In this document: piece by piece, positions 8,701-17,762 of the stretch
How positions within the stretch are numbered: the stretch's first letter is position 1
Layout: every line of letters starts with the position of its first letter
Assembly: GCF_005144585.1 (NCBI RefSeq)
Contig: NZ_SSMQ01000010.1
Span: 160,078 to 224,077 of the forward strand
DNA length: 64,000 nt
Source of the DNA: Polyangium fumosum
Lineage (GTDB): Bacteria > Myxococcota_A > Polyangia > Polyangiales > Polyangiaceae
Reading direction: 5' to 3'
Position numbers and translations under genes: made by a program
The notes under the pieces: generated by a model
What the model was told of the DNA's origin: nothing
Database searches by the model: none
The model's input: only the letters and a program-made list of their open reading frames with translations

Positions 8701-9330
8701 TCAATCGCAGTGGCCGCCACCATCCGCGTTGAGCAGGCCGGATCGCAGGAACACCTCGACGCGGCCTCGCTCGCCCATCCCGAGCAGACGCGCCCCGCGC
8801 GGAGAGACGATCACGGGAATTCGCCGCTCGAACGGCCCCTGCTCCCATTCCTTTTGCCAGCTCTCCAGGGTCTTTTTATCGGCCTCCCCCACGATGAGCT
8901 CGGGCAAACCTGCGACCCGACGCAGCTCGTCGAGCACGCACGAATCGGAGATGTCCCGCGCATGAACCCACAAGGCGCGGTAGAGGAGCGTCTTCAGGCC
9001 TTCCGCGCGGCCCGGATCGTGCCGGCGCGCGGCCGCGACGAGGAGCGTCGCCCGCTCGGTGTTGGGCCGCGCCGGCGGGATGCTGATGCTGACGGCGGGC
9101 TCGCGTTGCCGCACCGAGAGGACCTCGCGCTGGAGCTCCTCGCGCTCGGGGGTCGTGTTCTTCGCGGGGATGGGCAGGTGCGGCATGTGGCGGACGCCGC
9201 GCCATTCGACCTTGCGCTCCGCGCCGAGCTCGAGGAGCCGCTCGTTCTGCGCGTGGCAAAAGGGGCAATTGAGGTCGCCGTAAAAGAGATAAGGCCCGCC
9301 CGACGCGGCGCCCTGGGCCGGCTCACTCAT
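8701..9330 (-). CDS. DsbA-family thioredoxin-fold protein
   Basis: A 209-residue protein with the thioredoxin-fold start PYLFYGDLNCPFCHAQ, giving a CPFC redox motif at residues 22-25. A helical insertion follows, and the cis-Pro region RRIPVIVS is present near residue 173. This is the layout of cytoplasmic DsbA/FrnE-like oxidoreductases; no signal peptide is visible. Its ATG lies inside the end of the upstream L,D-transpeptidase gene (8-base overlap), so translation is coupled. A redox role linked to the envelope enzyme upstream is possible but unproven. Confidence 0.82.
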   Translation of the reverse strand: MSEPAQGAASGGPYLFYGDLNCPFCHAQNERLLELGAERKVEWRGVRHMPHLPIPAKNTTPEREELQREVLSVRQREPAVSISIPPARPNTERATLLVAAARRHDPGRAEGLKTLLYRALWVHARDISDSCVLDELRRVAGLPELIVGEADKKTLESWQKEWEQGPFERRIPVIVSPRGARLLGMGERGRVEVFLRSGLLNADGGGHCD

Positions 9331-11281
9331 GAATGATCACCGTGGTCCCCTCGCCGAAATCCTCCCCCGCGTTCACCGCATGCCAGCTCTCCGGGACGGG
9401 CGGGTCGGTCCAGAGGAACACGCGATGCGCGTCCACGGGGGAGAGATTGACGCAGCCGTGGCTGCGCGGCGTGCCGAAGACGTCGTGCCAGTACGCGGTG
9501 TGCAATGCGTATCCGCTCTCGAAATACTGGATGTACGGGACGTCGCGGAGCTGGAACGTGCCCTCGCCGCGGCGCCGCGTGACGCCATATTCGCCGTCGC
9601 CCCTCGTCGGGATCTTCTCCGCGCCCGCCGCCGCGGGGGCCGGCTTGGCCTTCGCCGCGCCAGGCTTCGGGGCGGCCGGCTTGGCGGCGGGTTTGCCGCC
9701 CTTCGGCGCCTTGGGATCGGGCTTTCCGCCCGGCTTTGCGTTCTTGTCACCGGCCTTCGGCGCCGCGGGCTTGCCGCCGCCGCCGTCGGGCGAATGCGAG
9801 GCGGCGACGGTCGTGATTTTCGCGCCGCCCACGCTCGATCCCTCGTTCGAGTCCATCGTGGCCGTGATGTGCTTGTTGCGAATCTTGAAGACGCCACGCA
9901 CGGTGGCCGTGGTCTTCTTGGGATCGTCGAGGCCGGCCTTGCCCGTGGAGACGAGCGTCGCGTAAATGGGGCGCTTGCCCTCCCACATCACGAAGGTCTG
10001 GTTCGTGATGGAGATCTCGATCCATTTCTTGCCCTTCTCGGCGTCCTCCGGGAACGAGGCGGGCGGGACGGCGAGGCCGACGTCGAGCTGGCTGAGCCAG
10101 CGTTTGTCCTTCGTGCGGTAGTACTTGACGCCCTCGACGGTCTTCATCGTGCCGGCGAGCGCGTGGATGCTGCGCCATTCGACGTCGTCGGCGGGCGTGG
10201 CCTTGCCCTTGGAGATGCGGTACGTCTTGGCGCCCTGCGTGCGGACGAACGCGAGCGGGAGGGAGAATTCGTCCGTGAGCTCGATCCCGTGCCACGGCGA
10301 GCCGAGGTCGGGCTTGATCTTGGTATTCGGCGCGAGGCGTAGATCCGTGGTGATCGCGAAGCGGCGATTGAGGTGGTCCTCGCCCGTGGGGAAGGAGCCG
10401 ATGAGCGAGAGGCCCGTATGGCGGCGCGCGCGGTCGGCGAAGACTGCGAAATCCGGGACCTTGAAATCGCTGATGTTGGGGACGAGGCGTTTGCCGCCTT
10501 CGAGCCAGAAAGGAATGGGATCCGCGTCGGTCTCCCCGCCGAGGAGCTGGCCGAGCGCGAGCTCCTGCGAGTTCTTCCCGAGGCCCATCTCGCCGAGATG
10601 CTTGCCAGGGACGGGCACGCCGCGGTCGTCGATCGGCACGTCGGGCGCGCCGAGGACGACCTGGTTCACCGTGGCCTCGTTCTGCTTGTACCAGTCGAGG
10701 TGCTCCTGGAGCTTGAACTCGGAGTCGTACTGCTGCTTGGCCGTGGGGACCTTGACGTAGAGCGGGAGGACGGCCCGCACGAATGCATAACGATACGGCA
10801 GCGCCGCCTTGAGGTCCGGGCGCTTGGCCGCCGCCTTCAGGATGGGGCTCTCGAGGTCCGTCGTGGCGTCGTCCCCGGCGCACACGAAGCCCTTGGGATA
10901 AATCTCGTACCAGCCGCCCGGACAACCGGCCTTTCCGACGGGCTCGTCCGAGCGGGCGACCTTGGCGCCGACGCGCAGGTAGCCGAGCTTCTTCGAGGTG
11001 TCGCGTGGCTCGGCGTAGACGGTCGTGACGAACGCCGTGATGCCGAGGAGCGGTTTGCCTGGAGGCGGCGGCGGATCGGGGTGGGAGTTCTCGCCCTGCA
11101 CCGCGGGAGGCGGGGCGGCCGCGTCGTCGGGGACGCCGCCGTCGGCCTGCGCGGCCGCGCCGGGGCGCTTGCAGCCGAGGGCCGCGAGGGCCACGAGGCC
11201 GGCGAGGGTGAAGGCCACGAACCGCGCGCGATCCGAGCCCACGGAGCGCAGGGATGCGGAGGGGCGAGCGCGCGGGAGCAT
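9323..11281 (-). CDS. L,D-transpeptidase (YkuD) lipoprotein
   Basis: A 652-residue envelope protein. ATG at 11281 is chosen over longer readings because it opens a lipoprotein signal (MLPRARPSASLRS... LAALGC). An SH3-like N-terminal segment (TTVYAEPRDTSKKLGYLRVG) is followed by a large central domain, then the YkuD catalytic domain. The domain is split by a Lys/Pro/Ala-rich insertion of about 70 residues between VRGVFKIRNKH and the active site. The catalytic motif SHGCVNL places Cys610, with the upstream His in HTAYWHD. It likely cross-links peptidoglycan or attaches proteins to it. It is coupled to the DsbA-like gene. Confidence 0.88.
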   Translation of the reverse strand: MLPRARPSASLRSVGSDRARFVAFTLAGLVALAALGCKRPGAAAQADGGVPDDAAAPPPAVQGENSHPDPPPPPGKPLLGITAFVTTVYAEPRDTSKKLGYLRVGAKVARSDEPVGKAGCPGGWYEIYPKGFVCAGDDATTDLESPILKAAAKRPDLKAALPYRYAFVRAVLPLYVKVPTAKQQYDSEFKLQEHLDWYKQNEATVNQVVLGAPDVPIDDRGVPVPGKHLGEMGLGKNSQELALGQLLGGETDADPIPFWLEGGKRLVPNISDFKVPDFAVFADRARRHTGLSLIGSFPTGEDHLNRRFAITTDLRLAPNTKIKPDLGSPWHGIELTDEFSLPLAFVRTQGAKTYRISKGKATPADDVEWRSIHALAGTMKTVEGVKYYRTKDKRWLSQLDVGLAVPPASFPEDAEKGKKWIEISITNQTFVMWEGKRPIYATLVSTGKAGLDDPKKTTATVRGVFKIRNKHITATMDSNEGSSVGGAKITTVAASHSPDGGGGKPAAPKAGDKNAKPGGKPDPKAPKGGKPAAKPAAPKPGAAKAKPAPAAAGAEKIPTRGDGEYGVTRRRGEGTFQLRDVPYIQYFESGYALHTAYWHDVFGTPRSHGCVNLSPVDAHRVFLWTDPPVPESWHAVNAGEDFGEGTTVIIHE

Positions 11282-11406
11282 GGGGGATGGATGCCAAAAG
11301 ATGCGGCCGGATGCAAAGGGAAGGTGCGGGGAGGACGGAGAACGCTCGGCCCGAGGTGGGACGCGACGTACTTCCGTAGGCCGCCGCGCCGTGCGAGGCT
11401 GCGCGC

Positions 11407-11979
11407 ATGATCCAGGTGAGCGTGCCGTGCCCATGTGGTGCCGACATCGCGTTTCGGGACGCGGCATGCCCCGCCTGCAAGACGCCCGTGTCGCGGGCGC
11501 TGCGCGACGAACTCGAAGCGCGGCTGGAGCACGCGCACACGGAGTACGGCGAGGCGAAGCAGAGCGTGCGCCGGGCGGCGACGGCGATGATCGTCCTCGG
11601 AGCGCTCCACGTCGTGGTCGCGCTGATCATCTATTACGTGCTCGTGGCCGACCCCGTGTTGGCGCCGGTCGATTTGCTGGCGGACGCGGCCCCGCTGCTG
11701 CCCAACGGGGTCCTCGGCCTGCTGCTCATCGCCTGCGCGGCATGGTCCCGGCGATCGCCGAACGCGGCGTTCGTGGTGGCGCTCGCGCTCTGGCTCGTCA
11801 CGCAGACCCTCGTCTACCTGGCGCTGCCGGCCCTGTTTTTCCTGGCGTTCCTGTCCGCCACGGGGATCACATGGCTCTTCGCGAAGGTGATCGTGGTGGT
11901 CATGCTCGTGCGCGGGCTCCTCGCGGCGCGGCGCGTGGACGCGATTCGAGCGGACGTGGCGCGCGGCGCGGCGGCGTGA
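11407..11979 (+). CDS. Zinc-ribbon membrane protein
   Basis: A 190-residue protein. The first 25 residues hold a zinc-ribbon pattern (CPCGADIAF then CPACKTPV), followed by a short coiled helix (RDELEARLEHAHTEYGEAKQS). Four hydrophobic segments follow: about 60-80, 95-112, 122-142 and 145-167. Small proteins with an N-terminal ribbon and a membrane bundle are common in myxobacteria; function is unknown. It is divergent from the L,D-transpeptidase gene across a 125-base gap and ends eight bases before the convergent DUF1552 gene. Confidence 0.8.
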   Translation: MIQVSVPCPCGADIAFRDAACPACKTPVSRALRDELEARLEHAHTEYGEAKQSVRRAATAMIVLGALHVVVALIIYYVLVADPVLAPVDLLADAAPLLPNGVLGLLLIACAAWSRRSPNAAFVVALALWLVTQTLVYLALPALFFLAFLSATGITWLFAKVIVVVMLVRGLLAARRVDAIRADVARGAAA

Positions 11980-11986
11980 AGGGGGG

Positions 11987-13327
11987 CTACACGAGCAGAC
12001 CCGAAAGCGGCCCATTGCAATAGAGCGGATTGCCGAACGTCGAGACCGGCACGCCCATCGCGTGGGAGATCGCGATCAACAGATCGTTGTGATACGCGCC
12101 GGCATACTTGAGGTATCGCCCGGTCCTGATCGCGCCGCCCGCGCCGCCGACGACGACGAGCGGGACGTCGCGGCGCGCGTGGGTGTTTCCCTGCGCGATG
12201 TCGCTGCACCAGAGGATGACGGTGTTGTCGAGGACCGTTCCATCCCCCTCGGGGACACTGTCGAGCTTCTGGCAGAGGTACGCGAGCTGCTGGGCGTGCC
12301 AGTGGCCGATGTCGATCAGCGCCTGCTGCCGTTTCGTGTCGGAGTCGCTCGAGTGCGAGAGCGTGTGGTGGGGTTCGTCCAGACCGAGCCACGTGAAGAC
12401 CTTGCCCGTCTGCACCGTGGTCCACTGGATGCTCGCGACCCGCGTGAGGTCGCAGATGAGCGACATCGCGAGCAGGTCGAGCTGGGTCTTGGCGATCTCC
12501 GGGTAGTTGTCGTTCTCGAGCGGCTCGACGGGCGCGCCGAGGACGGGCGGGTTGCACGAGCCGCCGATCACGCCAGGCGCGTCGAGGCGCTTTTCGATCT
12601 CGCGGACCGCTTCGAGGTGCGCGTCCACCTTCATCCGATCACTCGCGCCGAGGCGCGTGGACAGGCGGTTGTAGTCGCCGCTCACGGCGTCGAGCACGGT
12701 CTTCCTCTGCGCCCGCAGGCGCGCGAGGGCCTCGGGGTCCGTGCCGAGGTCCGAGAAGATACGCGTGTACGCCTGGTACGGGTCGTCCTCGGGCGGGACG
12801 GGTTGTCCGGGGCCGCGGTAGGAGATGCGGGCCGAGACGTTGGCGTACTGGACCTGCACGCCGAACTCGAGCGAGGGAAAACGCGTGGTCTGGCCGAGCT
12901 GGTCCGCGAGGAACTGGTCGAGCGAGATGCCGCCGGCCCAGCCGACCATCTTGCCGGGGTTGCACGCATACGGGAAAAGCGAGCCCTCTTGAAGCTCGGT
13001 GCCCGTGAGCGCGTGGCCGATGCCCTGCTGGTGCGGGTCGCCGGGGCCGTGGTAGGCGGACTCGTAGTCGACGCCTTCGAGGACGAGCGTCTTCTTCTTG
13101 AAGGGCTCGAGCGGGGCGAGGATGGGGCCAAAGGAGAAGTCGGTCTCGGTGCCCGTGGGGACCCAGGCAGGTTTGACCGTACCGAGGCCCGTAAAAAAAA
13201 CGACAAAACGCTTCGGGAACGCGGTGGCGCGGGCCGCGTCGGCCATGGCCCCGAGGAACGGCAGGCCAACGGCCACGCCGCCGAGGCCGCGAAGGAGCGT
13301 GCGACGGCTCAGGTTCCTCTGTTTCAT
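11987..13327 (-). CDS. DUF1552 protein with Tat-type signal
   Basis: A 446-residue protein beginning MKQRNLSRRTLLRGLGG, a twin-arginine-type signal, followed by the DUF1552 domain (PKRFVVFFTGLGT, ISLDQFLAD, SCDLTRV-like and VILWCSDIAQGNTHARRDVP regions). The family always accompanies DUF1592-type genes, in planctomycetes and myxobacteria; the activity is not known, though the fold resembles the alkaline-phosphatase/sulfatase-like DUF1501 group. Its ATG overlaps the TGA of the DUF1592 gene as ATGA. An eight-T run in the coding strand (13193-13200) lies in FVVFF, unusual in this GC-rich sequence. Confidence 0.9.
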   Translation of the reverse strand: MKQRNLSRRTLLRGLGGVAVGLPFLGAMADAARATAFPKRFVVFFTGLGTVKPAWVPTGTETDFSFGPILAPLEPFKKKTLVLEGVDYESAYHGPGDPHQQGIGHALTGTELQEGSLFPYACNPGKMVGWAGGISLDQFLADQLGQTTRFPSLEFGVQVQYANVSARISYRGPGQPVPPEDDPYQAYTRIFSDLGTDPEALARLRAQRKTVLDAVSGDYNRLSTRLGASDRMKVDAHLEAVREIEKRLDAPGVIGGSCNPPVLGAPVEPLENDNYPEIAKTQLDLLAMSLICDLTRVASIQWTTVQTGKVFTWLGLDEPHHTLSHSSDSDTKRQQALIDIGHWHAQQLAYLCQKLDSVPEGDGTVLDNTVILWCSDIAQGNTHARRDVPLVVVGGAGGAIRTGRYLKYAGAYHNDLLIAISHAMGVPVSTFGNPLYCNGPLSGLLV

Positions 13328-14997
13328 GGTGCCTGCGTCACGACGGCCCGGCGGTACCGGAACGCGTCGGTTTGGGTGAGGGAGACGAGCAGCTCCTTGA
13401 CGTTGAAGCCGCTCGCCGCGAAGGTCTGCTGGATCTCGCTCATCGAGCAACGATCGTCCTCGCCTTCGACGCGGCCGTAGGCGAAGCGGAACCACTGCGT
13501 GGCGACACACTGGCGCGCCTCCTCGCTCTGCGCGAGGCGCTGCCCGAGCTCGACGACGCCCTCGAAGGGGCCGTCGATGCCGCGGGTGTCGACGAGCTCG
13601 CCGGTGTCGTCGACGGGCAAACCCTGGTCGGTGTCGCGGTAGAGGCCGATGCCGTCGTAGTGCTCGAAGCCGAAGCCGACGGGATCCATCTTCACGTGGC
13701 AGCCCGCGCACGCCGGGTTCTCCGAGTGCTCGGCGAAGCGCTCGCGCGTCGTGGCGTCGGGCCGGATGTCGGGCGCGTTGAAGGCGGCGTTGTTCGGCGG
13801 CGGGGGGAGGATCTGGCAGAGGAGGCGCTCGCGGACGAACTTGCCGCGGTGCACGGGCGAGGTCTGGTTCGGCTTGCCCGTCGCGGCGAGGACACTCGCG
13901 TGCGTGAGGATGCCGGAGGTCCTCGTGGGATCCAGCTCGACCCGCTCGAAGCTCTGCGTCGCGGGGCCACCTTCGACGCCGTAGAACGAGGCGAGCTCCG
14001 CGTTCAGCATCGAGTAGTTCGCGGTGAAGACGCTCCCGATGTCGCCCTCGCCCTCGAAGATGACGTCTTCGAGGAAGGCGAGCGTCTCGGCCCGCCAGAG
14101 CGGGCGGATGCCCTCGTAGAACCTGGGGTACGTGGAGCTGTCTTTTTTGATGTTGTCGAGGTGGGAGAGGCCGAGCCACTGGGCGTTGAAGTTCGCCACG
14201 GCCTCACGCGCCCGCGGATCCGCGAGCATGCGGCGCGCCTCGCTCGCGACCTCCTCCTTCGTGCCGAGACGCCCCTCGTCCGCGGCGGCGAAGAGGGCCT
14301 CGTCCGGCATGGAGCCCCAGAGCATGTACGAGAGGCGCGAGGCGATCTCGTGGGGCGAGAGGGGCACGACGTCGGCCTCGACGGGGTCGGGCATGCCGAA
14401 CTCGACGCGGTAGAGGAAGTGCGGGGACTGGAGCATCACCTGGAGGACGAGCTCGATCCCCTTGGAAAAACCCTCCTTGCCGCGGCCCCACGAGAAGACG
14501 TTCTGGAGGCGCGCGACCTCGTCGTCCGTGAGGGGCCGGCGATACGCGCGGCGGCCGAAGGACTGGATGAACGTGGTGGCGCACGCCTGCTCGCCGGCCG
14601 TCGCGGGATCACAGGGGAGCAGGGCGCCGAGATCTTTCGCGGCGCGGGCGGCGATGTGCTCGGCCGCGACCATGTACTGCTCGGCGAGGATCTGCGTGAC
14701 GCCGAGGGCCGTGGCCTGGTTGTCGAAGCCCATCGCCTCTTCTTCGGGCACGAAGTTCGAGGCGGGCTGGGAGTCGTCCCCGAGCAGGTCACGGACGGTG
14801 TTGTTGTACTCGAAGCGCGTCATGCGCCGGATGGGCGATTTGCCGGGGATCGTGCCGATGCACTGGAAGGCAGGGGCCTCCCCGATCCCTTCACCCGGCG
14901 GGTCGCCGATGTGACCCGAGCATGCCGCGAGGGACGCCGCCGCACCAAGGGCGAGGGCGCCACCGAGAAGCCAGGGCAAGCGCACAGCGTGAGTCAT
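13324..14997 (-). CDS. DUF1592/DUF1588-type haem-motif lipoprotein
   Basis: A 557-residue lipoprotein (signal ending LAAC). It carries the standard chain of planctomycete/myxobacterial domains: DUF1587 (RMTRFEYNNTVRDLLGD), DUF1595 (FGRRAYRRPLTDDEV), DUF1592 (PHFLYRVEFG, SRLSYMLWGSMPDE), DUF1588 (SGILTHASVLA, HRGKFVRERLLC, CAGCH) and DUF1585 (ASGFNVKELLVSLTQTDAF). CAGCH is a c-type haem motif. The role is thought to be in periplasmic electron transfer or polymer breakdown but is not established. ATG at 14997 is chosen because it opens the signal; a longer upstream reading is spurious. It is coupled to the DUF1552 gene. Confidence 0.92.
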   Translation of the reverse strand: MTHAVRLPWLLGGALALGAAASLAACSGHIGDPPGEGIGEAPAFQCIGTIPGKSPIRRMTRFEYNNTVRDLLGDDSQPASNFVPEEEAMGFDNQATALGVTQILAEQYMVAAEHIAARAAKDLGALLPCDPATAGEQACATTFIQSFGRRAYRRPLTDDEVARLQNVFSWGRGKEGFSKGIELVLQVMLQSPHFLYRVEFGMPDPVEADVVPLSPHEIASRLSYMLWGSMPDEALFAAADEGRLGTKEEVASEARRMLADPRAREAVANFNAQWLGLSHLDNIKKDSSTYPRFYEGIRPLWRAETLAFLEDVIFEGEGDIGSVFTANYSMLNAELASFYGVEGGPATQSFERVELDPTRTSGILTHASVLAATGKPNQTSPVHRGKFVRERLLCQILPPPPNNAAFNAPDIRPDATTRERFAEHSENPACAGCHVKMDPVGFGFEHYDGIGLYRDTDQGLPVDDTGELVDTRGIDGPFEGVVELGQRLAQSEEARQCVATQWFRFAYGRVEGEDDRCSMSEIQQTFAASGFNVKELLVSLTQTDAFRYRRAVVTQAP

Positions 14998-15129
14998 GAG
15001 GAAGGATCCGCGGGGGCTTGGCCGCGGTCCTCCGAGCGTAAAAGAACGGGGGCCGGCCGTCGACCTTTTCCTGATGCCGTACGCGTGCTTCGGCTCGACG
15101 CCGAGGGAGAGATCGCTACCCTGCGGGCC
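14998..15129. promoter_or_regulatory. Divergent promoter region, DUF1592 gene / beta-barrel gene
   Basis: The 132 bases separate two divergently transcribed envelope genes and must carry both promoters. No strong sigma-70 boxes stand out. A GC-rich inverted element (CCGCGG...GGCCGCGG around 15010-15027) is present. Confidence 0.4.
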
Positions 15130-16017
15130 GTGCCCTCCAGGGGAAATCGCCGCGCGGCCGGGATGCTCGTCGCCCTCGCGGCCGCCACCGCTTCCGCGCC
15201 TGCGTCCGCTTCCGCGCCTGCGTCCGCTTCCGCGCCTGCGTCCGCTTCCGCGCCCGCTTCCGCTTCCGCGTCCGCCTCCGCGCCCGCTTCCGCCTCGCCG
15301 GTCGGGGGTCACTTGCACTTCGGCGTGGAGGTCGCGGCGCGCTGGTTCGTGTACTCGGACCCGCTGAAGATCGCCACGAACCTCCGGCCCTACGACACCG
15401 TCGGCGTGCCGATGCTCTCCCTCGGCGGCGAGCTCCAGCCCTTGCGGTGGACCGGCGTGCCGGTGCTCGCGGACGTCGGGATCACCGGGGCGTACACGTT
15501 CGCGCCGTCCCTCACGTCCTCCGTGACCGAGGGGCGCGACATCCAGACGAGCTGGGATCGTGGTGACGTGGGGCTCCGGGTGCCTATCCGGCTCGGGCGC
15601 GGGGCGCGCGCGCCGGTGGTCGCGCCGCGCGTGGGGTATGGCTGGCTCGATTTCTCGTTCCAGGAGACAGGGCCGCTCGCGGCGGAGATCCCGACGGCGG
15701 GCTACAGGCTCGTCCGCGTGGGCCTCGACGGGCGGATCCGGCTCGCGGGGCCGATCGCGCTCGTGGCGGCGTTCGAATACCTGGAGCCCCTCTCGGGCGG
15801 CGCGGTCTACGAGCGGTTCCGCGACGCGACGATCGGCGGAATCGACGTGGACCTCGGCGTCGCCTTCGCGTTCGCGAAGGGGGCCGAGCTCTCGCTCTCG
15901 TTCGGGTACACGCGGTTCTTCTCGACGTTCGTGCCCGTCCCGGGCGACGCGTACGTGGCCGGCGGGGCGCTCGATCAATTCGGCGGAGTGAAGCTTGGGA
16001 TCGACTATGCCCCGTAA
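15130..16017 (+). CDS. Outer-membrane beta-barrel protein with Ala-Ser-Pro repeat linker
   Basis: A 295-residue protein if the GTG at 15130 is used; this start supplies the Arg-rich n-region before the hydrophobic core MLVALAAATASA. ATG at 15163 would leave a signal without charge. After the signal comes a low-complexity (ASAP)n segment encoded by 18-bp near-repeats (about 15185-15300). The rest is a beta-barrel pattern of alternating strands (GHLHFGVEVAARWFVY, LSLSFGYTRFFSTF) ending KLGIDYAP. It overlaps the following lipoprotein gene by 11 bases, so they form an operon. Confidence 0.75.
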   Translation: MPSRGNRRAAGMLVALAAATASAPASASAPASASAPASASAPASASASASAPASASPVGGHLHFGVEVAARWFVYSDPLKIATNLRPYDTVGVPMLSLGGELQPLRWTGVPVLADVGITGAYTFAPSLTSSVTEGRDIQTSWDRGDVGLRVPIRLGRGARAPVVAPRVGYGWLDFSFQETGPLAAEIPTAGYRLVRVGLDGRIRLAGPIALVAAFEYLEPLSGGAVYERFRDATIGGIDVDLGVAFAFAKGAELSLSFGYTRFFSTFVPVPGDAYVAGGALDQFGGVKLGIDYAP

Positions 16018-16465
16018 CCCACGTGCCCTCCGGCGCGCGCTCGCCGCTGCGCTCTTTCCGCTCGCGCTCACGCTGCTCGCCGCGGGGTGCCCCGGGCGGC
16101 TCGAAAACCCCGACCGTTTCCTCGACGGCGGCGGCTTCACCTGCCCGGACGTCGTGACGGAGCTCTTTCCGAAGAGCTGCGGCGGGTCGATTTGCCACGA
16201 GGGCGCCGAGCCGGCGGCGGGGCTCGATTTGATTGCGCCGGGCGTGGTGTCGCGGCTCGTCGACAAGATGGGGCGTGATTGCCCGGGGATCCTGGTGGAC
16301 CCGGTGGACCCGGAGTCGAGCCTGCTCTACGAGAAGTTATTGCCGCTGCCGAGCTGCGGGTCGCCGATGCCGATCGGAAAGCCGACGCTGACGCCGGACG
16401 AGCTCGCGTGCGTGCGGGATTGGATTTCGGCGCAGACGCCGACGGGCGGCGGGGACGAGCCGTAA
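16007..16465 (+). CDS. Small lipoprotein with CxxxxCH motif
   Basis: A 152-residue lipoprotein (signal ending LLAAGC). The mature part contains SCGGSICHEG, a CxxxxCH variant of the c-type haem motif, and later LPSCGSPMPIGKPTLTPDELACVRDWI, typical of the small cytochrome-like domains found next to DUF1592 genes. ATG at 16007 lies within the end of the barrel gene. Whether haem is bound is uncertain because of the non-standard spacing. The last ten codons and the sequence after them recur at 17763-17801. Confidence 0.8.
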   Translation: MPRNPRALRRALAAALFPLALTLLAAGCPGRLENPDRFLDGGGFTCPDVVTELFPKSCGGSICHEGAEPAAGLDLIAPGVVSRLVDKMGRDCPGILVDPVDPESSLLYEKLLPLPSCGSPMPIGKPTLTPDELACVRDWISAQTPTGGGDEP

Positions 16466-16479
16466 GGAATCGACGGGGC

Positions 16480-16540
16480 GTCACGCGGCCGTGACAGCGG
16501 GCGTCACGCGGAAATGACACCCGTCACGGCGCCGTGTCAC
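16480..16540. promoter_or_regulatory. Three clustered GTCACG palindromes upstream of lipoprotein copy 1
   Basis: Site 1 at 16480-16495 is perfect: GTCACG, CGGC, CGTGAC. Site 2 at 16503-16518 is imperfect on its right arm. Site 3 at 16523-16540 has the perfect core CACGGCGCCGTG. Starts are 23 and 20 bases apart, about two helical turns. This looks like a cooperative operator for an unknown regulator. Confidence 0.6.
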
Positions 16541-16640
16541 GGAGCGGGAGCGCGCGCCGCCGCGCCGCGGAAGGGGCGCATGGGCCCCCACACACCGCAG
16601 GCATCGCCTTTGCGATGGGGCTTCGTCCCCCCCCGACGCG

Positions 16641-16664
16641 GCGGAGGGTCGCAAGCGACCTCCG
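16641..16664 (+). other. Leader hairpin before lipoprotein copy 1
   Basis: GGAGG/GTCGC, loop AA, GCGACCTCC forms a stem of about nine pairs with one bulge, ending some 36 bases before the ATG. A weaker form of the same hairpin is found before copy 2 (about 17966-17988). It may be an mRNA leader structure. Confidence 0.4.
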
Positions 16665-16700
16665 CCTTCGCCTTCGCGCGAAAGAAAGAGTGATGATGCC

Positions 16701-17690
16701 ATGAGGAAAAAGACCTTTGCCGTGCCCGCGTTCGCCCTCCTCACCTGCCTGCTCTCGGGTTGTATCGTCGATTCGACAACGCTGGTCGAGGACGGCATCG
16801 AGAGGCCGGGCGCGGCGCGCGCGAGCGCCCCCGTGGACACGGCGATCACGACGCTCGAGCTGTCCGGCGGGAGCGTGGTTTTCGTCGACGAGGGCGACGG
16901 CGTCGCGTTCTGGGAGATCGGGAACGTCGATCTCTCGTCCCTGCTCGACGAGCAAAAGGCCTCCGCGCTCGAGGTCTTCCTCGCGCTCGCGCCGGAAGGC
17001 ACGCCCGTCCCGGCGCGGCTCGTGGAGCACCACGCGGAGGTCGTCGCCCGGACCGGCACGGTGCCCGCGGCGCCGCGCAAGCTCGCGCCGAGGGTCGTGA
17101 TGCCCGGGGTCCATTCTCTCACGAACGACCCCCTCCATAGCGCGGGTCCTGACTGCTGGGGCTGGGGAGGATCCGGGACCTACAGCGCCGAGACGGGCTT
17201 GTCTGGCTTCAGCCTGTCGTCGTTCCAGACCGGCTTCCGAAATACCTATTCGCAGATCACCGGGAATGTCGCGCAGGTTTCGAATGGCGCGACCCTCGTG
17301 AGCTCGCCCGCGGCCGGTGGGAGCTCGCCTGCCGTATCGACCTCGATGGGCCACGAGCGCGCGATGGCGTTCTGCGCGTCGCAGGCCCTCCCCAACACGG
17401 GGAGCTGCGACGACAACGGCATCCAGGCGTGGATCGAGGTGCAGTACACGAACGACGCCGGCACGCTCGTGTCCGCTGGCAGCGTGACCCTCTCTGCTTT
17501 CGGCGAGGGGGCTCGCTTCCGCTCCAACTACACGAACAGCAGCGGCGTCGCGCGCCGGTATACCGCGACGGTCACGTTTTCCGCGACGGACGACGAAACC
17601 CTGCAAGGCGTCGACCCGACCTGGTGCCAGGATCAGGTCGCGGTGGTCTGGCGGTCGAAACACACGGGGGGCTCCATCAGCAACCCGTGA
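16701..17690 (+). CDS. Duplicated lipoprotein, copy 1
   Basis: A 329-residue lipoprotein (signal ending LLSGC). Residues 30-130 are nearly identical to copy 2 (VVFVDEGDGVAFWEIGNVDLSSLL, EVFLALAPEGTPVP). The second half is more variable, with a Cys-Trp-Gly-Trp motif, a beta-rich Ser/Thr/Gly region, and a conserved end: AFGEGARFRSN and CQDQVAVVWRSKHTGG. Four Cys in the mature part could form two disulfides. No family is recognised. The conserved N half with diverging C half suggests a surface-exposed variable region. It has a private operator cluster upstream. Confidence 0.85.
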   Translation: MRKKTFAVPAFALLTCLLSGCIVDSTTLVEDGIERPGAARASAPVDTAITTLELSGGSVVFVDEGDGVAFWEIGNVDLSSLLDEQKASALEVFLALAPEGTPVPARLVEHHAEVVARTGTVPAAPRKLAPRVVMPGVHSLTNDPLHSAGPDCWGWGGSGTYSAETGLSGFSLSSFQTGFRNTYSQITGNVAQVSNGATLVSSPAAGGSSPAVSTSMGHERAMAFCASQALPNTGSCDDNGIQAWIEVQYTNDAGTLVSAGSVTLSAFGEGARFRSNYTNSSGVARRYTATVTFSATDDETLQGVDPTWCQDQVAVVWRSKHTGGSISNP

Positions 17691-17762
17691 AGCGGGCGCG
17701 GCGTTCGCCATGGATTCCGCGAGCCGGCCGATGCGGAGGGCCCGGATGGGGGCTCCCGAGGC

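Larger units (their letters stand above)
16427..17690. repeat. Tandem segmental duplication, unit 1
   Basis: This stretch, from the 3-prime end of the cytochrome-like gene through the operators and the 329-residue lipoprotein gene, recurs at 17763-19010. Identity is high in the non-coding part and the first 400 coding bases, lower afterwards. Unit 2 begins with the copied last codons of the cytochrome-like gene, which fixes the left breakpoint near TCGGCGCAGACG. Confidence 0.85.

Noticed and set aside
15181..15300. Independent repeat element
   Set aside because: The 18-bp Ala-Ser-Pro units are in frame inside the barrel protein after its signal, so they are part of that gene.
13324..16266. 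Long N-terminal extension of the DUF1592 protein (980 residues)
   Set aside because: The extension is antisense to the barrel gene; ATG at 14997 opens a lipoprotein signal.
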